The notes beneath the pieces are model-generated. The model was not told the origin of the DNA. It worked only from the letters and a program-made list of their open reading frames with translations, and made no database searches. The position numbers and the translations under genes are program-made. Positions 1-6,827 of a DNA stretch of 10,232 nucleotides are shown here, piece after piece; position 1 is the first letter of the stretch; the number at the start of each line of letters is the position of its first letter. This DNA comes from a bacterium (lineage in GTDB: Archaea; Thermoproteota; Nitrososphaeria; Nitrososphaerales; CADDZS01). The DNA lies in NCBI GenBank assembly GCA_027310845.1, contig DAIDAB010000057.1, positions 1 to 10,232 of the forward strand. The letters run 5' to 3'.

Positions 1-14
1 TTAGAAGGTTGATT

Positions 15-224
15 ATGTCATCTAAGGTTGAATCTTTTACACGGGAAGAATTGATTGTTTTACGAACCCGAGCGGAAAATCTTGCTTCAATGAGAGGAAC
101 CAGTTCTGGCTGGGTTCGTGCTTATTTGAATCTGGCAGACGCTACTGATCATCTTGATGCCATGATCGCTAGAAGCAGTGTGACTGAGTCTGGAATCCCG
201 TCAATAGCTAGTCAAAAGTCGTAG
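15..224 (+). CDS. Small hypothetical protein (69 aa)
   Basis: I do not recognise this protein. It is 69 residues, mostly helical in appearance, with a charged N-terminal half (motif REELIVLRTRAENLAS) and a Ser-rich tail. I chose ATG 15 rather than the in-frame TTG at 9 because AGAAGG (3-8) sits six bases upstream of the ATG, while the TTG would have no SD. The stop at 222-224 is two bases before the ATG of the next small gene, so the two are probably cotranscribed. No transmembrane segment, signal peptide or zinc motif is visible. Its position ahead of tail genes suggests a phage accessory or assembly gene, but that is only inference from context. Confidence 0.6.
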   Translation: MSSKVESFTREELIVLRTRAENLASMRGTSSGWVRAYLNLADATDHLDAMIARSSVTESGIPSIASQKS

Positions 225-226
225 AA

Positions 227-403
227 ATGACTCGCTCAGCCAACGAGCTGGAATTCTTGTGGAAGCTTGGCTTGCCACTCTCTGAGATGAGTAAAGATGA
301 ACGAGAATTGTTGTATAGACAATTTCTCAGTAATCAGGAAAATGAGACGAGATTAGTGAAGAAAATGAATTTGAAGAAATCTAAGAAATACCTTGTAGAA
401 TAA
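227..403 (+). CDS. Very small hypothetical protein (58 aa)
   Basis: This reading frame starts MTRSANELEFLWKLGLP and ends in a Lys-rich tail (KKMNLKKSKKYLVE). The start ATG lies two bases after the preceding stop codon, so translational coupling is likely; the SD is weak. The product is charged and probably helical, without recognisable domains. The segment ELEFLWKLGLPLSEMSKDERELLYRQFL resembles the small helical proteins often found between phage tail genes, and I cannot assign a function. The next gene opens 22 bases downstream in another frame. Confidence 0.5.
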   Translation: MTRSANELEFLWKLGLPLSEMSKDERELLYRQFLSNQENETRLVKKMNLKKSKKYLVE

Positions 404-425
404 TCGACTTATCCGTTGGTCTCGT

Positions 426-1625
426 GTGTACTATCAACTTACCCATGTCCTCAAACGACGTCTCATCCGGGAGCTGAAAGAAAGCTTCGGTCGGCATCCT
501 AAGTTCAACAAGATTACCAATTGGATTAAGGACCGTTATTCGTATGCTGACGTGCCTCAGTTTGGCATTGTCATCAAAAATGCTTCTTCCAGTAAGGTTC
601 AACTCAGCCCAGACAACTTCCAAGGCAGTGTCAGCTCCTACGTCAAGCTGGCTGGTGTTGCGAATTTCCCGAACACGAGTGTTGAATGGGCTCGTGAAGA
701 TCGTCAGTCACTAGACTTGCGTCAGGGCGTTTTTCCTTCTCCGCCTGGAATTTACTACATCGTCATCACGTCCCCTACTACTTTTGAAGTTGACCCTCTC
801 TTGAGTGCCAACAATGAATTGCTCCTAGAAGCCAAGGATAATACGACCACGACTGCTTATTTGCGTAACGCACCGATCTTTCCAAATTTCTTGCAGATCT
901 TCAATGGTGGCTTTTTGATGAGGCCGAACATTGATTACACGATTGACATTGCGACAGGTGTAGTCACCTTTATCAATCCGCCACCTCAAGGCTCCGTCGT
1001 CCGGGCGAACTATTTCTATCCAGCTCAGACTCGTGGGCCATTCAATATTACCACGAACTACTTTGATAACGAGGCCATTCCAGGTGTCATTTTGGCTTTC
1101 GGTGCACGTGTACAGCAGGTTGCACCAGAGGGTCAGACAGTGCTTGATAAGCAAGCTGTCATTATCTCTCGCGAAAGAGATGAGACGGCTCTTGAATTTG
1201 GCGGACATTGGGAAACAAGTTTCAACTTTGATTGCATTGCTCGCGATCCGATGCAACTTGAAGAGATCGCTGATTACACGTTGATGACACTTTGGGGAGA
1301 GAAGAAAAACCAATTGGAATTAGAAGGCATTACCATCCAGGATATCAGTCATGGAGGCGAGGCTGAGGAAGAATACGATTCTGTGACAGGTGACCTTTGG
1401 TACACTTCTACTATGTCAATCACCTTCCGAAGCGATTGGATGATCTGGACACCCTTGCCGTTCACCGTCAGTCGCATTTCTAATGTTAGCGCAACGACTT
1501 CTCAGCTGTCACAAATGACAGACCAGCAATTGGCAAATCTTCAAAGTTCGTTGCAACTTGTTCCGTCAGTTGCTGCATACGTGGTTCCGCCTAGAGGTGC
1601 CTACGATTTTGAGAGGATCAGCTAA
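426..1625 (+). CDS. Probable neck / tail-terminator-like structural protein
   Basis: The product is a 399-residue soluble protein with no signal peptide. Residues 1-105 form a charged N-terminal region. Residues about 105-199 hold a beta-sandwich segment ending in the pattern GVVTF..PPPQGSVV.ANYFY, the same pattern that recurs in the sheath encoded downstream. Residues about 215-340 contain an alternating strand-helix-strand layout: strand VIISRERDET, strand WETSFNFDCIARD, helix PMQLEEIADYTLMTLWGE, strand LELEGITIQDISHGGEAE. This is typical of tail-terminator and neck connector proteins. The C-terminus is Ser/Gln-rich. The GTG start at 426 has no visible SD, and the frame is open back to 399, so the start is uncertain; coupling to the gene ending at 403 is possible. 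The stop abuts the next ATG. The structural role is inferred from the fold pattern and the neighbouring sheath. Confidence 0.55.
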   Translation: MYYQLTHVLKRRLIRELKESFGRHPKFNKITNWIKDRYSYADVPQFGIVIKNASSSKVQLSPDNFQGSVSSYVKLAGVANFPNTSVEWAREDRQSLDLRQGVFPSPPGIYYIVITSPTTFEVDPLLSANNELLLEAKDNTTTTAYLRNAPIFPNFLQIFNGGFLMRPNIDYTIDIATGVVTFINPPPQGSVVRANYFYPAQTRGPFNITTNYFDNEAIPGVILAFGARVQQVAPEGQTVLDKQAVIISRERDETALEFGGHWETSFNFDCIARDPMQLEEIADYTLMTLWGEKKNQLELEGITIQDISHGGEAEEEYDSVTGDLWYTSTMSITFRSDWMIWTPLPFTVSRISNVSATTSQLSQMTDQQLANLQSSLQLVPSVAAYVVPPRGAYDFERIS

Positions 1626-2060
1626 ATGCCAATTTACGAATACTACTGCGGGAAATGCTCACTTCTCTTTGAGGTGTCTAAGCCAATCATTAAGTATGAC
1701 TCCGAGGAGAAATGTCGGATGTGTGGCCAAACTTCCAAACGCATGATCTCTTCAGAAGTGGGGATTTCTGTCAAGGGTGAATCTTCCCATAAGACGGTAG
1801 ACCAGGTCGTTGGGGAGGATGCCGCTAAACGCTGGCAGCAATACCACGACCGCAAATCAGAAAAAGATAAGATCCGTGCCAAATCTGGTTCTGGCGCTTT
1901 GGTCAAGAAGCCTGATGGTTCGTACGCTGCTGCCCCAAAAGAAATCGTTGAGCATCGCAACAAGATTGGGGAACAATTTGCAACTGCTCTAAGCGAGCAT
2001 CGGGTGGATCGTGAGAAAAAGGGTATCCCTGCTTCTGACACGATGAAGCCAGAAGAATAA
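1626..2060 (+). CDS. FmdB-type zinc-ribbon protein
   Basis: The 144-residue product begins MPIYEYYCGKC, which is the signature of the FmdB / CxxC-CxxC-SSSS regulatory zinc-ribbon family. Cys8-Cys11 and Cys30-Cys33 form the predicted zinc site, followed by SKRMISS, equivalent to the Ser-rich end of the family domain. In cellular homologues the domain is about 40-60 residues. Here it carries a highly charged tail of about 100 residues (Lys/Glu/Arg-rich, with KSEKDKIRAKSGSG) that is probably helical or disordered. The start ATG follows the previous stop directly and has GAGAGG (1611-1616) nine bases upstream, so it is in one operon with the 426 gene. The biochemical role of FmdB domains is poorly known; DNA, RNA or protein binding are all possible. 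Family assignment is firm and function is not. Confidence 0.85.
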   Translation: MPIYEYYCGKCSLLFEVSKPIIKYDSEEKCRMCGQTSKRMISSEVGISVKGESSHKTVDQVVGEDAAKRWQQYHDRKSEKDKIRAKSGSGALVKKPDGSYAAAPKEIVEHRNKIGEQFATALSEHRVDREKKGIPASDTMKPEE

Positions 2061-2139
2061 CACAAACACAAATCCACAAAGCACATTAGTCTTTTAATAC
2101 TCTCATCCTTGTGTCACTGTGAGAAGGCACGAGGAATAG

Positions 2140-2235
2140 ATGAGATTTTATCTAAATGTGAACAATGTGAATGTAGGCTGTCTTCAAGTTCAGATGTCTG
2201 AACTTTTAGATTTATATGTAACAACAAGAAGTTAG
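2140..2235 (+). CDS. Possible microprotein (31 aa)
   Basis: A short frame starts MRFYLNVNNVNVGCLQVQM and ends VTTRS, stopping 22 bases before the sheath ATG. GAGGA (2131-2135) lies four bases ahead of ATG 2140, a good SD. The composition looks protein-like, but 31 residues is too short to be sure. It could be a real structural microprotein, a leader peptide coupling sheath translation, or chance. The hairpin at 2186-2205 lies inside it. Confidence 0.35.
   Translation: MRFYLNVNNVNVGCLQVQMSELLDLYVTTRS
2186..2205 (+). terminator. Short perfect hairpin, possible weak terminator or leader structure
   Basis: AAGTTCAGA and TCTGAACTT form perfect 9-base inverted arms separated by TG. A folded RNA would use about 7-8 pairs with a 4-6 base loop. 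The right arm runs into TTTTAGATTTATAT, so a weak rho-independent terminator before the sheath gene is possible. The low GC of the stem and its location inside the possible 31-residue frame argue for caution; it may instead affect sheath translation. Confidence 0.35.
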
Positions 2236-2257
2236 CGCTCACAGAGGACGGACGGAT

Positions 2258-5200
2258 ATGCCTTCATACCTCACTGGCGGTTACGTTCCACCTGGCGTAT
2301 TTACTCAGACTATTTTCCAGCCGACAACCCCGCCCCTATTCAATGGCCTTAGAATCCCGATCTACATTGGCGTTGGTCAGGAGCAGCTGACTCAGTCGAA
2401 CTACGAGCTCGTTCGTGGCTCTAGCGCAATCGTTGACACCCAGGTCTTCAACGAGGACGTTTCTAACAGCTTTATCGTTAGCGACGCCAATCCTGCCGCA
2501 CCTGTGCTTGGTCCAAGTGGTGGAACCCTTACTATCTTCCAGGTTCAAAACTATCCGATCACTGACGGTTCCGGTCACGGCATTGTCACTACCAATCCAC
2601 TGAACGTCAGCGTCACAATCAGCTCACCCCCTGGCTCACCTGCAACACCAGTTAGTGTTGTGCAGGTTGCTGGTGCAACCGGTCAGGTGACACTCGCCGA
2701 CCCACCGCCACTTGGTGCACAAGTTCTTTGCACTTACTTCTTCAAGCGGACAGACACCAAGATCACTGATAATGTTTCGGCTCAGGCCAACGGAACTGCT
2801 ACTACCTTCCAGGTTAACGAGTTCCCGATTACTGATGGAACTAACGGTGGTATCACGACGACCGATCCAAGCACGGTCGTCGTCAAGGTGAATGGCACTC
2901 AGGTCGTCCCGACGGCCGTTGATGGAACTAACGGTCTGGTTACTTTGCCTTCAGCACCGGCTGCTGGTGCTACTGTCTTGATTACGCATTACTTCAATAC
3001 CTGGCAGAATACATTTGATTATCTGCCGAATTCGGACATCGTAACGATTGGAAATTGTGGTCTGACTCCGAATCGTTCCGATTTCTTCCAGGGCCCAGAT
3101 TTCAATGTTTTTGGCAGCGATATTCACTGGGGTGCTTCCGATACCATCAATGCTGGTATCGTCAATACAGGAACGACTCCGTTCAACAGCAGCCAGGTTT
3201 CTGTCACACTCGTCGACAACAACATTTACTTGGAAAAGGCAACGCCTTACGTCAATACGAGTGTGACACCTGCTGTCACAAGCAGAATACAATTTCTCCT
3301 CAATCATATTCCAACTCTTGGCAATGGGTTGAACACTCCACTTGGTTCTTCGCTCTACAACCAATTGGCTAATGGTCGTATTGACGTAACCAGTGATCGG
3401 CCAGATCTTGTCACAGTTTTCGTAGGACAGTCGGTCCAGGACGCTATCAGTCGTCCTCCAGTTACAGTAGCGAGTGTTAATGGTGCTGAGAGGCTAGTCA
3501 CTCTAGCACAGCAGATTCCCTTGAATACGAATGTTTACTGCTCGTATTACTACAGTAATCTTGCTGACGACGTCTATACGTTGACTTGCATCACACCACA
3601 AGCGACTGGCGGGCAGTATTCTGTTTCGAGCGGTATCCAGGGACAGCTTTATGGCCTTGTCTACAATGATACTGGTACCGCTATCACAAAGACTAGCCTT
3701 CCACAAACACTGGGCTGGCCCTCAAATATTGAGCAACAGCCTGATGTGATTCATTATGGGGGCACACCAGTTGCTGAAACTGTGACTGTTACGATGACAC
3801 AGCTTGCAGCGATTGGTGCTACACTGACCAATGCTGTAGCTGGTCCATGGGTTATTACCTCTTCGAATCAGACCTTGGATTTTGCATACACAGCACCAGC
3901 TGTGTCTCCTGTAAGCGTCACGCTTCCTCTTTCTACTGCTCCTGTGATTCAGGGTGTAAATGCAGGACCTTTCACATTTAATGCTGGAGAGACCCTTACC
4001 GTTGTTGTTAATGGTGGGGCAAAGCAAGTTTTTACTCTGACTGGTTCTGCACTTTCTGCTGCAACAGTTGCAGCAAATATCACAGCCCAGAATCCGCAAG
4101 GCTTTACGGCTACAGCGGGTGGTGTTGGAAGTAATTACCTTGTTCTTACAGGCACTCAACTTGGTGCAACCAGTACGTTGCAGGTGCCAAGTGCTTCTGT
4201 CACCTTGGGCTTCTTGTCTGCTGCGGTTGTAACTGGCGCAGATACGACGGCAACTCAAGTTGTCGAAGCTATCAATGCAGCTGCTGGTGATACGACCTAC
4301 ACTAACGAAAATCAGTTCACTGGCACAGGCGCCACCAATTTCACTGGTGGTGGCGGTGGTGCAGGCCACGTCCTCCATGTGCCGGTTGCTCCAAATACCG
4401 TCACTGTTAAGTCCGCTGATTCTGTTGTCGTCCAGGGTATCACTTATTCGGCAGTAGCACCTGGTCCGAATAGTGGGATTACGGTCGCATATGTCAGTGG
4501 CGGGTCTTTGTCGGTAGCAGTTGTTGGGTCAGCTATTACTGTTACGATTGTTCCTGGCACCTCGACTAACACTCTGATTCAGGGCGCCGTCGCTGGCTAT
4601 GCTCCTGCGTCAGCCTTGGTCAACTCTGTCGTTAATGCTGGTCAGGGCGCAGTGACCCCAACTGTACAGACGGCAACTGCTTTGACAGGGGGCACGACAG
4701 CGACCGATGATGGTGCGGGCACAATCGCTGGTACTGGGTTGGCTTCTGGTTCTATCAACTACACGACAGGCGTATTGGATCTCAATTACATAACTGCTCC
4801 TGGAAATGGAGCAGTTATTAATGCGACTTATACTGCTGGCATCAGCACCGTTGCTGCCTTGGTACAGAATTCGGTTACTTCCGAAAGTGTTGGGACAGGC
4901 AACGGCATTAACGCGACATTTACGTATACTGTCTCCAATACTCCTGTAGTGATTAATTCTGTCACGCTTACTGCTGGTTCCGTTACTGGAACTGATAACG
5001 GTCTCGGATCTATTTCTGGTGCAGGAATTTCTTCTGGTTCTATCAATTACGAGACTGGTGCAGTTTCTGTAACATTCAGTACGATCCCAGCGAACAACAC
5101 TGCAATTACAATTGCTTACAAGTATGTGAGCAGCTCTAACTTTACGATTAGTACCGGCAATCTTGCTACACCAGTAATTGGACCAACAGCGTTTGTGACA

Positions 5201-6622
5201 ATCACTGGTGGTACGTCGCTAGCTACTCTCGGTTTTGAAGCTAATGAGACAGATTCTGGGTCCCCTGTAACTGCCGGGTTTACCGTTTCTAGCTCGAACG
5301 TAACTGCTGGTTCTTCTGGTACTGGTCTTGTTGGGCAGACCTACACCGATGCTAAGACTGGCTTGCGCTTTTCATTGTTGGCTTCGCCTTCTGGTGGATC
5401 GTATAACCTAGGTGGCTCGTTCCAATTCACAATTGGGACAACCCTAACGACCAATGCGAGCTTGCCTTCGTTGGTCATCCCTGGTGCTCAGACAACGGTC
5501 ACCAGCTTGGCGAATGTTGGTGTTAATAACACAAGTGTTATTAACACTTACGCTCCGAGTGGAAATGCACCGGCAGTTGGTGACTTCTACTATCTGACGT
5601 ATACCTACGAAAAGACTGACTTCACACCAGCGGTGTACTCGAAGTTCAGTGACATTCTGAGTGATTTCGGACCGCTCAGCCCGACTAACAGCCTGACTCT
5701 GGCAGCCTACTTGGCTATCCAGAACGGCGCGGTCGCGGTGGCTCTCTCGCAGGTTATGAAGGTTCCTGGAACGAACCAGGCTTCGGATCAGGCTTACATC
5801 ACAGCTATCGACGCTCTGTCAACACCACTGACGGACGGTACCAGACCGGCAGTCATTGTTCCACTGACCACTTCGCCGACCGTCGTTACGTTCCTCGGTC
5901 AGAACGTTCAGATCCAGAGCTCCATCCGCTACCAGAACGAGCGTATTGCTATGTTCGGGTTCGCGGCTGGGACTACCCCGATCGTAGCACAGCAAACAGC
6001 CCAGAGCTTGGCCAACAACAGAATGATCGCTATCTATCCAGATAGCGTCATCATCCAGCTTGTTGATCAGTTCGGAAATCCGAACGATGCAGTGCTTGAC
6101 GGTTCGTTCTTGGCTGCTGCTGTTTCTGGAAGCAACGTCGCACCAGCTTTTGACGTCGCGACCCCGATGACGAACCGCTCGATTGTCGGCTTCAAGGCAC
6201 TCGGGCGCATCCTTGACATGGTTGACCAGAACCAGACCGCCGCAGCAGGTGTGACGGTTTTGGCAGACCTCTCGCCGAACATCATCGTCCGTCAGTTCCT
6301 GACAACGGACATGAGCAACTCACTGACTCGTGAGCCGACTGTCACGACTATCAGTGACTTCGTCCAGATCTCGGTCCGGAATGCTCTGCGCCAGTTCATC
6401 GGCGTGAAGTTCCTCCCAAGCATTCTCCAGGATATCGAGCGCGTTGTTGCCAACACGCTGAAGACGTTGCAGACTTCGCAGATCATCTCTCAGTACACTG
6501 GTGTCAGCGCAAGTGTCGATCCGTCTGACCCGACTTCGGCCTTGGTTGAAGCATTCTATGCTCCGATCTTCCCGCTGAACTACATCGTCGTGACGTTTAC
6601 ACTCCAGTCGACGATTGGTTAG
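2258..6622 (+). CDS. Tail sheath protein, giant (1454 aa) with beta-sandwich inserts
   Basis: This is the contractile sheath that surrounds the tail tube and shortens to drive DNA injection. The N-terminus (MPSYLTGGYVPPGVF, then LRIPIYIGVG) and the C-terminal region (about 1115-1454) are typical of sheaths. The latter includes a helix near ILSDFGPLSPTNSLTLAAYL, the FGFAAG segment, SLTREPTVTTISDFVQI, a helix IGVKFLPSILQDIERVVAN, and the closing strands EAFYAPIFPLNYIVVTFTL. Known sheaths are roughly 400-700 residues (T4 gp18 is 659), so this one is about twice the usual length or more. The excess consists of a tandem beta-sandwich pair (about 90-250), another copy near 401-433, and a long Ala/Gly/Thr/Val-rich region (about 500-1100). 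That region has a module with AGETLTVVVNGGAKQVFTL...ATVAANI...LGF (about 570-660) and a further tandem pair (806-957). AGAGGA (2243-2248) lies nine bases before the ATG. The gene ends in tandem TAG TAG. The insert region is visibly different in codon wobble from the two ends. Confidence 0.92.
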   Translation: MPSYLTGGYVPPGVFTQTIFQPTTPPLFNGLRIPIYIGVGQEQLTQSNYELVRGSSAIVDTQVFNEDVSNSFIVSDANPAAPVLGPSGGTLTIFQVQNYPITDGSGHGIVTTNPLNVSVTISSPPGSPATPVSVVQVAGATGQVTLADPPPLGAQVLCTYFFKRTDTKITDNVSAQANGTATTFQVNEFPITDGTNGGITTTDPSTVVVKVNGTQVVPTAVDGTNGLVTLPSAPAAGATVLITHYFNTWQNTFDYLPNSDIVTIGNCGLTPNRSDFFQGPDFNVFGSDIHWGASDTINAGIVNTGTTPFNSSQVSVTLVDNNIYLEKATPYVNTSVTPAVTSRIQFLLNHIPTLGNGLNTPLGSSLYNQLANGRIDVTSDRPDLVTVFVGQSVQDAISRPPVTVASVNGAERLVTLAQQIPLNTNVYCSYYYSNLADDVYTLTCITPQATGGQYSVSSGIQGQLYGLVYNDTGTAITKTSLPQTLGWPSNIEQQPDVIHYGGTPVAETVTVTMTQLAAIGATLTNAVAGPWVITSSNQTLDFAYTAPAVSPVSVTLPLSTAPVIQGVNAGPFTFNAGETLTVVVNGGAKQVFTLTGSALSAATVAANITAQNPQGFTATAGGVGSNYLVLTGTQLGATSTLQVPSASVTLGFLSAAVVTGADTTATQVVEAINAAAGDTTYTNENQFTGTGATNFTGGGGGAGHVLHVPVAPNTVTVKSADSVVVQGITYSAVAPGPNSGITVAYVSGGSLSVAVVGSAITVTIVPGTSTNTLIQGAVAGYAPASALVNSVVNAGQGAVTPTVQTATALTGGTTATDDGAGTIAGTGLASGSINYTTGVLDLNYITAPGNGAVINATYTAGISTVAALVQNSVTSESVGTGNGINATFTYTVSNTPVVINSVTLTAGSVTGTDNGLGSISGAGISSGSINYETGAVSVTFSTIPANNTAITIAYKYVSSSNFTISTGNLATPVIGPTAFVTITGGTSLATLGFEANETDSGSPVTAGFTVSSSNVTAGSSGTGLVGQTYTDAKTGLRFSLLASPSGGSYNLGGSFQFTIGTTLTTNASLPSLVIPGAQTTVTSLANVGVNNTSVINTYAPSGNAPAVGDFYYLTYTYEKTDFTPAVYSKFSDILSDFGPLSPTNSLTLAAYLAIQNGAVAVALSQVMKVPGTNQASDQAYITAIDALSTPLTDGTRPAVIVPLTTSPTVVTFLGQNVQIQSSIRYQNERIAMFGFAAGTTPIVAQQTAQSLANNRMIAIYPDSVIIQLVDQFGNPNDAVLDGSFLAAAVSGSNVAPAFDVATPMTNRSIVGFKALGRILDMVDQNQTAAAGVTVLADLSPNIIVRQFLTTDMSNSLTREPTVTTISDFVQISVRNALRQFIGVKFLPSILQDIERVVANTLKTLQTSQIISQYTGVSASVDPSDPTSALVEAFYAPIFPLNYIVVTFTLQSTIG
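2525..2995 (+). repeat. Tandem beta-sandwich repeat pair in the N-terminal part of the sheath
   Basis: Residues about 90-162 and 180-246 align with a 90-residue offset. Each copy starts FQV..[YF]PITDG (94-104 and 184-194), continues with a TT.P..V.V strand, and ends G.VTL...P..GA.VL.[TI]..[FY]F (142-162 and 226-246). DNA similarity is lower than protein similarity, which suggests an old duplication. These modules are extra to the minimal sheath fold and probably project from the tail surface. Confidence 0.75.
4673..5128 (+). repeat. Second tandem repeat pair inside the sheath insert (96-residue period)
   Basis: Residues about 806-861 and 902-957 are two copies of one module: LTGG or LTAG, then T..D[DN]G.G[TS]I.G.G..SGSINY.TG, then the ending I.A.Y. 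The 16-mer CTTCTGGTTCTATCAA occurs exactly at 4743-4758 and 5031-5046, 288 bases apart. DNA conservation is higher than in the N-terminal pair, so this duplication is younger or under recent exchange. Confidence 0.75.
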
Positions 6623-6642
6623 TAGGTGGATCCAGTCAGAAG

Positions 6643-6703
6643 CTAGATGAGCTAGCCGCTAAGCTAGATAAGCTTGGACTAGCTTATCTAGCTTCTAGAC
6701 TAG
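6643..6703 (+). repeat. CTAG cluster: seven CTAG tetramers in 61 bases
   Basis: CTAG occurs seven times between 6643 and 6703, several times within GCTAGAT or AGCTAGC contexts. CTAG is under-represented in many bacterial and phage genomes, so this density is unusual. In the coiled-coil frame the CTA codons all encode Leu, often followed by Asp or Ala, so part of the pattern follows from repetitive protein sequence. The unusual choice of CTA for Leu is not explained by that. Confidence 0.8.
6661..6694 (+). promoter_or_regulatory. Perfect 14-bp inverted repeat just after the sheath gene
   Basis: AAGCTAGATAAGCT (6661-6674) and AGCTTATCTAGCTT (6681-6694) are exact reverse complements around the 6-base loop TGGACT. 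It begins 38 bases after the sheath TAG. There is no following T-run, so it is not a standard intrinsic terminator. Possible roles are protection of the abundant sheath mRNA against 3' exonucleases, RNase processing between sheath and downstream genes, or a protein-binding site. Confidence 0.7.
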
Positions 6704-6827
6704 ATTCAATTTCCCAGAAATTAGCAGCGAGTCAGAAGGAAGAATTTGAGGCGCGGCTCGAGGGACACGAAGCTCTGGTTAAGCACTTGCGCAAGGATTT
6801 GGAAAAGATCATCAAGACAAAATTTAA

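Noticed and set aside
825..1313. Long minus-strand open frame (162 codons) opposite the neck-like gene
   Set aside because: The + strand frame has clear structural-protein composition and continues past both ends; the minus frame shows no motif and has a shadow-like composition.
1643..2086. Minus-strand frame opposite the FmdB-like gene
   Set aside because: The + strand zinc-ribbon signature is decisive, and the minus frame has no SD and no domain.
3722..4378. Minus-strand open frame of 218 codons inside the sheath gene
   Set aside because: It is very rich in Cys, Ser and Arg, which arises from reading Ala/Gly/Thr codons in reverse. The sheath frame is continuous over it.
2641..5570. CRISPR-like or short tandem DNA repeats in the sheath
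   Set aside because: The repeats are protein-level modules about 90 residues long with diverged DNA, not short identical repeats with spacers.
6615..6694. Classical -1 programmed frameshift at the sheath end with the hairpin as stimulator
   Set aside because: No X-XXY-YYZ heptamer is present near the stop, and the hairpin is about 38 bases away rather than 5-9. It is kept only as a weak option.
6620..6710. Recoded TAG (stop reassigned to Gln) extending the sheath
   Set aside because: Reading TAG as Gln gives many closely spaced TAGs caused by the CTAG cluster and a nonsensical protein; other genes in the window do not use in-frame TAG.
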